From Acidobacteriota bacterium (GTDB taxonomy: Bacteria; Acidobacteriota; Terriglobia; Terriglobales; Acidobacteriaceae): 64,000 bases of DNA. The DNA lies in assembly GCA_021846985.1 (NCBI GenBank), contig JAJZVX010000005.1:1-64000 (forward strand), in the 5' to 3' direction. Below are positions 57,088 through 64,000 of this stretch, in pieces. A model generated the notes under the pieces. The model searched no databases. It saw only the letters and a program-made list of their open reading frames with translations, and was not told the origin of the DNA. Position numbers and translations under genes: made by a program. How positions within the stretch are numbered: position 1 is the stretch's first letter; each line of letters starts with the position of its first letter.

Positions 57088-58383
57088 TTAACCCAGCGCC
57101 AGCCCAAAGTCGATCTCCTGCGGCGTCAGCACCGCCTCCTCGCCGGCCAGAATCGCTCCGCGCTCCAGAACATGCTCCAGCTCCCTCACATTGCCCGGCC
57201 AGTCGTAGGACGCCAGCTTGGCCATGGCCGCCGCATCCACCTGCTTGACCGGCGCCTCGCGCCCCATCCGCTCCACAAAGTGCTCCACCAGCAAAGGCAG
57301 ATCCTCAAGATGGTCGGCCAGGGCCGGCGTCCGGATCAGGAAAACCGCCAGCCGGTAGTACAGATCGGCGCGAAAACTGCCGCTCAACGCCTGCTGCGCC
57401 AGGGCCTGGTGGGTGGCGGCCACAATCCGCACGTCCACCTTCACATGCTCGTTGTCGCCCACACGCTGCAGCTCGCCGCACTCCACAAAGCGCAGCAGTT
57501 TGGCCTGCAACCCCAGGGGCATCTCTCCAATTTCGTCGAGAAACAGCGTGCCGCCGTCGGCGCTCTCGATCCGGCCCATCCTCCCTTGAACCGCTCCCGT
57601 AAAGGCGCCGCGCGTGTGCCCAAACAGCTCGGCCTCCAGCAGCGCCTCGGGAATGGCCGCGCAGTTAATGGCCACAAAGGGCTTGCGGCTTCTTTGCGAC
57701 AGGCGGTGAATGGCCTGGGCCACCAGTTCCTTGCCCGATCCCGTGGGCCCCTCGATGAGCACCGGCGTCGTGCGGGGCGCCACCAGCCGGATACGGCGGC
57801 TCACCTCCAGCATGCAGCCCGCATTGCCGATCAACTCCGGAATCCGTTCGCAGGCGGCCGTTGTCCGGCTTCGTTCCGGCGCCACCCTTGTTTGCGGCCC
57901 GGCCATCGGCTCCACGATTGCCGGCGCCGCGCAGGCCGCGCATTCCCGTTCCTGCGCGGAATGGACCGCTGAAACCGGCGCGCCCAGGACCGGCGCCGCG
58001 TTCCAGGCCGCCGTGTCGGTATCCTGGCTGTGGCGCAGGGCGTAGAGCAGTTCCTGCCGGTAAGGCCCCCGCGGACTCTCCACCGGGCTGGCCTCGCCCA
58101 CCGTCACCAGATCCACGTCGGGAAAGCGCCGTCGAATATCGCAGAGAAACTCCTCCAGTTCCAGATCGGGCAGCCAGGAGTCCACCACCATCGCCTCGGG
58201 ACGGGCGTTCTCCGCCTCGGCCCAGGCTTCGGCGCCGCTCCGCGCCTCGCGCACCTGCCACCGCAGGCCGCCTAGCACCTCCGAGAGCCTGTGGCGGAAG
58301 CTGCTGTCGGCGCTGGCGACCAGCGCGCTGCGTGTGCGGGCATGAGAGAAAGAGGGGGTGGCGTGGGTCAGAACGGTCGGCAT
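57088..58383 (-). CDS. Sigma-54 activator without DNA-binding domain (FlrC/FlgR-like)
   Basis: A protein of 431 residues. The N-terminal 120 residues resemble a receiver with an Asp at 68 (VVDSWLPD), but the acidic pair and the usual Lys are not evident, so it is probably degenerate. The AAA+ domain is complete: Walker A EGPTGSGKE (211-219), GAFTGA (259-264), GGTLFLDEIGEM, and the C-terminal lid [15 protein letters not shown]. The protein ends about 20 residues later (EIDFGLALG) with no Fis helix-turn-helix. FlgR of Helicobacter pylori is a known activator without DNA-binding domain. The position directly before flgB indicates control of flagellar sigma-54 promoters. Confidence 0.88.
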   Translation of the reverse strand: MPTVLTHATPSFSHARTRSALVASADSSFRHRLSEVLGGLRWQVREARSGAEAWAEAENARPEAMVVDSWLPDLELEEFLCDIRRRFPDVDLVTVGEASPVESPRGPYRQELLYALRHSQDTDTAAWNAAPVLGAPVSAVHSAQERECAACAAPAIVEPMAGPQTRVAPERSRTTAACERIPELIGNAGCMLEVSRRIRLVAPRTTPVLIEGPTGSGKELVAQAIHRLSQRSRKPFVAINCAAIPEALLEAELFGHTRGAFTGAVQGRMGRIESADGGTLFLDEIGEMPLGLQAKLLRFVECGELQRVGDNEHVKVDVRIVAATHQALAQQALSGSFRADLYYRLAVFLIRTPALADHLEDLPLLVEHFVERMGREAPVKQVDAAAMAKLASYDWPGNVRELEHVLERGAILAGEEAVLTPQEIDFGLALG

Positions 58384-58446
58384 GGCGGCTTCTCCTGGAG
58401 GCGGCGGTGGGCGCAATTCTCAGTGACCGGAATCGCAGGTGCGGCG

Positions 58447-59190
58447 CTATTGCGCTTCAAGCGGCGCGGGGGGCGCGGATGGGATGACCAGAGTGCGGGC
58501 CAGCGAAGCCACGTCGAACTCCGCCTCCGCCGGCACCATGTATCCCCTGCCGCGCACCGTGCGGATCAGTTTTCCCGGGGGCGGATCGTTGAGCTTGCGC
58601 CGCAGATAGTTCACATAAACGTCCACGATATTGGTTGTCTGGGCCGGCTCCATATTCCACACCGACTCCAGCAGATCCACACGCGAGACGCACTGCCCGC
58701 GGTTGAGCATTAAATGTTCCAGCAGGGAAAATTCCTTGTTCGTCAGCAGAACCGCGTGTCCGGCGCGGCGCGCGGCGTGCTCCAGCCGGTCCAATTCCAG
58801 ATCGCCGGCCCGCAGTTGCAGCCGCGCCTCCCGCTTGCGCCGCAGCAGGGCGCGGCAGCGCGCCCGCAGTTCGTGCAGGCTAAAGGGCTTGGTCATCATA
58901 TCGTCGGCGCCCAGATCCAGACACCGCACCCGCGTCTCCACCTCCTGCCGCGCGGTCAGCACCAGCACGGGCAGATCGCCATCCAGAGCCCGTACCTCGG
59001 CCAGCACCTGTTCCCCGTCCTTCAGCGGCAGGTTCAGATCGAGAATCGTCAGGTCCGGACGCTCCTCGCGAAATGCCTCCACCGCCGCCGCGCCGTCTCC
59101 AACCGTGCGTACGCGGTGCCCGTCCGCTTCCAGCCCGCGGCTCAGGAACATACCCAACGCCTTGTCGTCTTCGCCGATTAATACCCTCAT
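58447..59190 (-). CDS. OmpR/PhoB-family response regulator
   Basis: A protein of 247 residues. Receiver: phospho-acceptor Asp51 (LTILDLNLPLKDG), acidic pair in GEDDK, Lys101 in MMTKPFS. The C-terminal winged helix shows LLTNKEFSLLEHLMLNRGQC and VDVYVNYLRRKLNDP, RTVRGRGYMV. About 20 extra residues follow at the C-terminus. The ATG at 59190 has AAAGG before it. No histidine kinase gene is adjacent in the window. It sits at the head of the flagellar gene run and may regulate it; a palindrome at 59255-59268 lies just upstream. Confidence 0.92.
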   Translation of the reverse strand: MRVLIGEDDKALGMFLSRGLEADGHRVRTVGDGAAAVEAFREERPDLTILDLNLPLKDGEQVLAEVRALDGDLPVLVLTARQEVETRVRCLDLGADDMMTKPFSLHELRARCRALLRRKREARLQLRAGDLELDRLEHAARRAGHAVLLTNKEFSLLEHLMLNRGQCVSRVDLLESVWNMEPAQTTNIVDVYVNYLRRKLNDPPPGKLIRTVRGRGYMVPAEAEFDVASLARTLVIPSAPPAPLEAQ

Positions 59191-59527
59191 GGTGACCTTT
59201 CTTGAGCGGCTTCGGCGCTGCGCGCCGTCGTTCCCTGTTTTCACAGAGACAACTTTAGCGTTCGCTAAGAAGCGGCTTCTCTCTACCTTTGCGCAGGAAA
59301 AGAGGGACATCAACCATGGCGAAGCGAAAGAAATGGTGGCCGTCCCAGCAGGGGAGCGGGAACGGCCGGCTGGACCTGAATGGTGCGGGCGTGTTGCAGT
59401 GTGACGGCCGTCACTGCAATCGCATCGGAAGAGCGTCCACGCGTATGAGCGAAAAAACACGCAGGCCAGCCCGGCCCCCGCGGCGCCCCGCATCGTCGCG
59501 GGCCGGCCAGTCCCGCCTGACCCGGCG
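59191..59527. other. Region upstream of the response regulator
   Basis: About 337 bases between the regulator start and the stop of the next ADOP gene. They contain the perfect inverted repeat TTAGCG-TT-CGCTAA at 59255-59268, followed at once by GAAGCGGCTTC, which is another palindrome. A binding site for the regulator itself is possible. No coding potential of note. Confidence 0.4.
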
Positions 59528-62020
59528 CTACTCCCCCCGCAGAGCCTGCATGGGGTTGATCGATGCCGCGCGGAGAGCGGGCACTCCCGACGCCGCCAGC
59601 GCCAGCAGCATCACGCCCACCACCGCCAGCGTCAGCACCACAGGATCGAACGGACTGACGCCGAAGAGCAGCGAGCGCAAAAGGCCCGCGGAGGCCACGG
59701 CTCCGCCAAGCCCCAGTACGCAGCCGAGGGCCGCCAGTTTGGCGCCCGAGCGCAGCACCAGCGCGACAATGGCCGCGCGTTGCGAGCCCAGCGCCATGCG
59801 AATGGCCATCTCCTGCACGCGGAAGGCGACCGAGAAGGCAATGACGCTGTAGATGCCCAGCACCGCCAGCAGAACCGCCGCGAAGGCAAAGCTGCCGATC
59901 AGAACTGTGTTGAACCGGCGCGGCGCCTCGCTTTGCGCCAGGCCCTGTTCCATGCTCTGCACCTGGGTAAGCGGCAGCAGCGGATCGATGGAGCGCACCG
60001 TGGCGCGAAGCGCGTTCTCCATCTGCTCGGGAGGCAGCGACGAGCGGAGCACGATGTAGCCGCCGTTGCCGTTGAGGTCGGTGGGCGAAGCCAGGGAGCC
60101 GGCGGCGTCCTCGGACTGATCGACAGGCATGTAGTACTGCTCTTTCGACGGCTCGTCGGGCGAGTTGAGCTTGACGTCCGCCACTTCGCCGACCACGGTA
60201 AGCCATGGGGTTTGCATCTCGGGCGTGCCGAGGCGGATGCGTCTTCCGACGGGATCCTGGCCGGGCCAGAAGTGCTGCGCGAACCGGTGATTGACCACGA
60301 TGACGGTCTGCTTGCCCGCCCGGTCGTCGGGCGTGAAAGTGCGGCCCCGCAGCAGGGGGATGCCCATGGCCCGGAAGAAGTCGCCTTTGACCTGCGACAC
60401 GGTGGCCAGATTCATATCCGCGCCCTTGGGCGGGGCGTAGCCCTCGACGACAAAGGTCTGATTATTGTTGTTGCTGCCCGCGGGAATCACCGAACTCAGC
60501 CCCGTGGCAGTCACGCCGGGCAGTTGATTCAGGCGGTCCAGCAGCTCGCGATCGAAGGTATCCACCTGGGGCTGCGTCTTGTATTGCTTTTGCGGCAGCG
60601 AGAAGAGCGCCGTGGTCAGGTGGTCTGGCCGGTAGCCCACGTCCACGGACCGCATCTTCTGGAAGCTGCGCAGCAGTAGAGATGAGGCCGTCAGCAGAAT
60701 CAGCGCGACGGCAATCTCCGTCACCACCAGCGCCGAGCGCAGCCAGGCGTGGCCGCTGCCTTGGGTGCCCGTGCGGCCACCTTCCTTCAGGGTGGCGTTC
60801 ACGTTGGTGCGCAGGGCCGCGAAGGCGGGAGCCAGGCCGCACAACATGCCGGTAACGATACCCAGCGCCAGCGCAAAGCCGACCACATGCCAATCAAGAC
60901 CGATCTCCGCGGCGCGCGGCAGGCTCTCGGGCAGCATGCTCTTGCCCACGCGCAAGGCGAGAGCGGCAAAGGCCAGGCCCAGCGCGCCTCCGGTTACGCT
61001 CAAAGCAAGGCTCTCCAGAATGGCGCGCCGCAGCAGCGCCGTGGCGCGCGCTCCCAGGGCCAGACGCACGGCAATTTCCTTCTGGCGGCGAATGGCCCTC
61101 ACCAGCATCAGTCCCGCCAGGTTCACGCAGGCGATCAGCAGCACCACCGCGACGGCAAGGAAGAGCGTGCGCAGCAGCGGCCTGGTTTGCTCAACGGTGT
61201 CTTCCCGGAGCGGCCGGACCATGGCGTTGATGTGCAAATTGGCCATCATCGCCGGATAGTTGCGCATAATCTCCTGGGCCACCCTCTCGGCGTCGCTCTG
61301 CGCATGCGCCGCCGTGACGCCGGGCTTCAGCCGGCCGACCATCTGGTAGCTCCAGTTGGCCCCGGCCACAGGCAAAAGCTCGTCGGGGGTGAAGCTCATG
61401 GGCACCCACACGGCCGTGTGATACTGTAGCCCGCTGGCCAGCGGAAACTGGAAGCCGCGCGGCATCACGCCGATCACCACAAACGGTTTGCGATCCAGAA
61501 GTATCTTTGCGCCGAGCACATGCGGGTCGCGATGAAAACGCTCCACCCAGGTTCCGTAGCCCAGCACGGCCACCTGCTGGCTATGTTCCACTTCGCCGGC
61601 GGTAAAAACGCGGCCCAGCAGAGGCTGGACTTGCAGAGCCGCAAAGACGCCGGCCGTCATGCGCGCGGCGCTCACCTGCGCCGGCTCTCCCACGCCGGAG
61701 AGCTCGTAGCCGGTGTACTGATAACCGCCCAGGGCGCTGAAGCCGCGGGTGTCGCGCGTGTAGGCGCGGATGTCGGGCACGGTCACGCCGACCTCGTTGC
61801 TGCCGCCAACGTTGACCCCGGCAAGCCTGTCGGAGAGCACCACGAGACGGCTGGAATCGGGAAAGGGCAAGGGGCGCAGCAGGACGGCCTCAACGATGGA
61901 AAAAATGGCGGTGGTGGCGCCGATGCCAAAGGCGAGCATCAACACTGCGGTGAGCGCAAAGCCGGGCGACTGGAGCAATTGACGCATCACAAGCCGTAAA
62001 TCGAGAAGAAGCTTCTGCAT
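59528..62020 (-). CDS. ADOP-type FtsX/MacB permease
   Basis: A protein of 830 residues with the same doubled MacB_PCD plus FtsX layout as the gene at 9843: helix 1 in SPGFALTAVLMLAFGIGATT, central helices including VVLLIACVNLAGLMLVRAIR and the LREG-like motif TLKEGGRTGTQGSG. The C-terminal unit has VIAFSVAFRVQEMAIRMALG and ends INPMQALRGE. No ATPase is encoded nearby. The ATG at 62020 is chosen because MQKLLLDLRLVMRQLLQSPG is the usual ADOP N-terminus. The substrate is unknown. Confidence 0.92.
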   Translation of the reverse strand: MQKLLLDLRLVMRQLLQSPGFALTAVLMLAFGIGATTAIFSIVEAVLLRPLPFPDSSRLVVLSDRLAGVNVGGSNEVGVTVPDIRAYTRDTRGFSALGGYQYTGYELSGVGEPAQVSAARMTAGVFAALQVQPLLGRVFTAGEVEHSQQVAVLGYGTWVERFHRDPHVLGAKILLDRKPFVVIGVMPRGFQFPLASGLQYHTAVWVPMSFTPDELLPVAGANWSYQMVGRLKPGVTAAHAQSDAERVAQEIMRNYPAMMANLHINAMVRPLREDTVEQTRPLLRTLFLAVAVVLLIACVNLAGLMLVRAIRRQKEIAVRLALGARATALLRRAILESLALSVTGGALGLAFAALALRVGKSMLPESLPRAAEIGLDWHVVGFALALGIVTGMLCGLAPAFAALRTNVNATLKEGGRTGTQGSGHAWLRSALVVTEIAVALILLTASSLLLRSFQKMRSVDVGYRPDHLTTALFSLPQKQYKTQPQVDTFDRELLDRLNQLPGVTATGLSSVIPAGSNNNNQTFVVEGYAPPKGADMNLATVSQVKGDFFRAMGIPLLRGRTFTPDDRAGKQTVIVVNHRFAQHFWPGQDPVGRRIRLGTPEMQTPWLTVVGEVADVKLNSPDEPSKEQYYMPVDQSEDAAGSLASPTDLNGNGGYIVLRSSLPPEQMENALRATVRSIDPLLPLTQVQSMEQGLAQSEAPRRFNTVLIGSFAFAAVLLAVLGIYSVIAFSVAFRVQEMAIRMALGSQRAAIVALVLRSGAKLAALGCVLGLGGAVASAGLLRSLLFGVSPFDPVVLTLAVVGVMLLALAASGVPALRAASINPMQALRGE

Positions 62021-62256
62021 CGAGAATCCCCGCACGGCAACGAGCCGAGAATGTTCAATACGATGTTTGTGGAAGCCCGCCAGCCATCCTGGTGGATGAG
62101 AGAATCAGGCTTCTGGGAGCATATACGTCCATTCCGGCCAGCCGGTTCAATGCCCGCCCCGGAGATGACGCATGGCAGCAAACACCAGCGCGGGCAGAGT
62201 GCGGACGCGGCCGTGCGCCTGCTTTTCTTCCTGCCAGGAAGACCGGGGCGGTGTGC

Positions 62257-64000
62257 TCATTCGGCGCGCAAAGCCTCAACCGGATCGACCTTCGCGGCGC
62301 GGCGCGCCGGAACCCAGCAGGCCAGCAGGGCGGCAAACAGCAGCGCCGCCGCGCCCAGAGCGTAGGTCTCCCCATCGGTGGCGGTGACGGCGTAAAGCTG
62401 GCTTTCGAGAGAACTGCCCAGCGCCCACGCTCCCAACAGGCCCGCGACCACTCCCGGAACGACCAGCGCCAGGCCCCGCAACAAAACGTTGCCAATCACC
62501 TTGCGCGGCGACGCGCCCAGCGCCATGCGAATGCCGATCTCGCGCGAGCGCCGGCCCACGTTGAACGCCAGAACCCCATACAGCCCCACGGAAGCCAGAA
62601 TGAGCGCGACGGCAGCGAAGCCACTCAAAAGCCTGGCCTGGAACGTACGCGTGGCGATGGAAGCCGAAACGCGCGCGGCCAGCGGTTCCACGTCGTAGAC
62701 GGCCTCCGTGGTGGTCATGCGGCGCAGCTGATTTTTGGCCGCTTCCACCAAAAGCGCGGGGTTGCCGCGCGTGCGCAGGATCAGCGAAAACTCCGGGAAG
62801 GCCGGGAACTGCCGCAGCGAGAGATAGAACTCCTCGTAGTCGGACTGTCCCAGGTTGTCCTGCGTGGTGTCGCCCACCACACCAATGACCGTGCCGTGCG
62901 CGACCTCGATGTCCGGCGGACCAATCAGGATGACTTTGCCGATGGGATCCTGGCCGGGCCAGTAGCGCCGGGCAAAGCTGCGCGTCACAACAACGTCGAA
63001 AGGAATCTTTTGTAACGCCCCGATAATCTCCGCCATGCCGGGATTCTGAGAAGCGAAAGACGGCATCGGCTCGGAGCCGGTAAAAACGTGCCCCTGCAGA
63101 AGCGGAATGCCCATCACGGCAAAGTAGTCGCGGCTCACCACGCGAAAGGAGGCCGTGGGAAAATCGGCCGGCGCGGGCGTGGGCCGATCCGGCAGATGAA
63201 ACTGATTGTGCGAGTCGTTGAAGTCGAAGGCCAGATTGCTGGTGGCCGCGGCCGACTCCACGCCGGGAAGCTCGGCCAGCCGCTCGGCGGCGGTCTCGTA
63301 GAAGGTGCCCACCTGCGACGGCGATCCGCCCAGACGCGCCTTGGGGGAAGCCAGATGCAGAGACAGCACATGGGCCGGCTCGTAGCCCAGCGTCCGGTTC
63401 GACAGAGACCAGAGACTGCGCAGAAGGAGCCCGGCAGAAACGAGCAGCAGCGTGGCGCAGGCCACCTGGGCCACAATCAGCAATCCAGGCACGCGGCTGT
63501 GGGAGCGGAAAGAGAGGCTGGCCGCGCTGCGGTCCTTCAGAACATCGTTGGGGCTGGCGTGCGAAAGCTGCCAGGCGGGAACCAGTCCGAAACCCGCGCC
63601 CGTGAGCAGCGTAATGAGCACGGCGAAGGCCTCCACGCGGAGACTGATGAAGGAACCCGCTCCGGCATAAAGCTGCAGAACGGCGAAAGGAACCAGCGAG
63701 TGCAGCGTAGCGCCCAGCGCGCTGGCCAGCAGCAGGCCCAGGCCTCCACCCAGGGCGGCAAGCAGAAGGCTCTCGACCATCAACTGGCCCACCAGGCGCA
63801 TGCGGCCCGCGCCCAGGGCAATGCGCACCGCCATCTCCCGCTCGCGCGCCAGCGAGCGCGCCAGTGACAGCGTGGCGATGTTCACGCAGACAATCAGTAG
63901 CACCATGCCCACAGCGGCCATCAGCAGGAGCTGCTGCTGCCGCGAGTCGCCAACCAGGTACTGGTGCAGCCCCATCACGGTAACGCCAACGCCGTTGTTG
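62257..64000 (-). CDS. ADOP-type permease, 5' part beyond window
   Basis: The C-terminal 580 residues of a third duplicated permease: FtsX helices (MVLLIVCVNIATLSLARSLA), a central LKDRSAASLSFR motif, a second periplasmic domain, and the final unit (GVLAFNVGRRSREIGIRMAL, ending VDPVEALRAE). It runs off the right edge of the window. It lies 236 bp upstream of the previous ADOP gene on the same strand, so the two may form one operon, perhaps with an upstream regulator or ATPase gene outside the window. Confidence 0.92.
   Translation of the reverse strand, partial: NNGVGVTVMGLHQYLVGDSRQQQLLLMAAVGMVLLIVCVNIATLSLARSLAREREMAVRIALGAGRMRLVGQLMVESLLLAALGGGLGLLLASALGATLHSLVPFAVLQLYAGAGSFISLRVEAFAVLITLLTGAGFGLVPAWQLSHASPNDVLKDRSAASLSFRSHSRVPGLLIVAQVACATLLLVSAGLLLRSLWSLSNRTLGYEPAHVLSLHLASPKARLGGSPSQVGTFYETAAERLAELPGVESAAATSNLAFDFNDSHNQFHLPDRPTPAPADFPTASFRVVSRDYFAVMGIPLLQGHVFTGSEPMPSFASQNPGMAEIIGALQKIPFDVVVTRSFARRYWPGQDPIGKVILIGPPDIEVAHGTVIGVVGDTTQDNLGQSDYEEFYLSLRQFPAFPEFSLILRTRGNPALLVEAAKNQLRRMTTTEAVYDVEPLAARVSASIATRTFQARLLSGFAAVALILASVGLYGVLAFNVGRRSREIGIRMALGASPRKVIGNVLLRGLALVVPGVVAGLLGAWALGSSLESQLYAVTATDGETYALGAAALLFAALLACWVPARRAAKVDPVEALRAE

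Noticed and set aside
55921..57972. Open frame of 683 codons on the plus strand
   Set aside because: Antisense to fliE, flgC, flgB and the sigma-54 activator, all clearly identified.

Overview
The window looks like chromosomal DNA of a GC-rich, Gram-negative, flagellated member of the Acidobacteriota, probably class Terriglobia. The main reasons are three very large FtsX/MacB-type permeases of the acidobacterial duplicated orphan permease (ADOP) kind, a RAYT transposase whose flanking [15 protein letters not shown] REP sequences are typical of that phylum, and the general gene content. No rRNA, tRNA or CRISPR array was seen.

Region 1 (1-7.6 kb) is a metal-resistance segment. A minus-strand efflux operon (unknown exported protein, CusC-like outer-membrane channel, CusB-like adaptor with Met-rich repeats) faces an NtrB/NtrC-type two-component pair. 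A good sigma-54 promoter lies between them, so the pair may switch on the pump. A small mercury-uptake set (merT, merP, GDCCVxC protein) follows, without merR or merA in the window, between decayed IS630 and ISL3 transposase fragments.

Region 2 (7.5-16.3 kb) carries mscL with a zinc-ribbon tail, an MFS exporter, an ADOP permease, an M28 glutamate carboxypeptidase-like enzyme and two paralogous membrane microproteins of 30 and 33 residues. A 96-bp repeat with a 14-bp palindrome occurs at both ends of this region and each time abuts a truncated transposase.

Region 3 (16.3-32.6 kb) is housekeeping: rpsO and pnp with a long hairpin between them, a diguanylate cyclase, a murA/murQ/serine-hydrolase cell-wall cluster, lepB and carA-carB. 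The carAB operon is interrupted by a RAYT/REP element whose reading frame runs without a stop into carB.

Region 4 (32.6-45.8 kb) is mixed metabolism and regulation. A GAF-type sigma-54 activator has TGTCG/CGACA boxes upstream, and a divergent sigma-54 promoter lies before a surface-type protein. Then come a universal stress protein, a DapA-family lyase, an Lrp regulator divergent from a tyrosine phenol-lyase-like enzyme, two PhyH-family dioxygenases, a bifunctional nuclease family protein, miaB, a c-type cytochrome and a hot-dog thioesterase.

Region 5 (45.8-59.2 kb) is one minus-strand flagellar operon: OmpR-type regulator, sigma-54 activator lacking a DNA-binding domain, flgB, flgC, fliE, fliF, fliG, fliH, fliI, fliJ, fliK, flgD, flgE. 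The window ends in two more ADOP permeases, the last one cut by the window edge.

Sigma-54 control is a theme: three sigma-54 activators and three well-spaced -24/-12 elements are present. All functional statements come from reading the sequence and from family knowledge; no database search was run.
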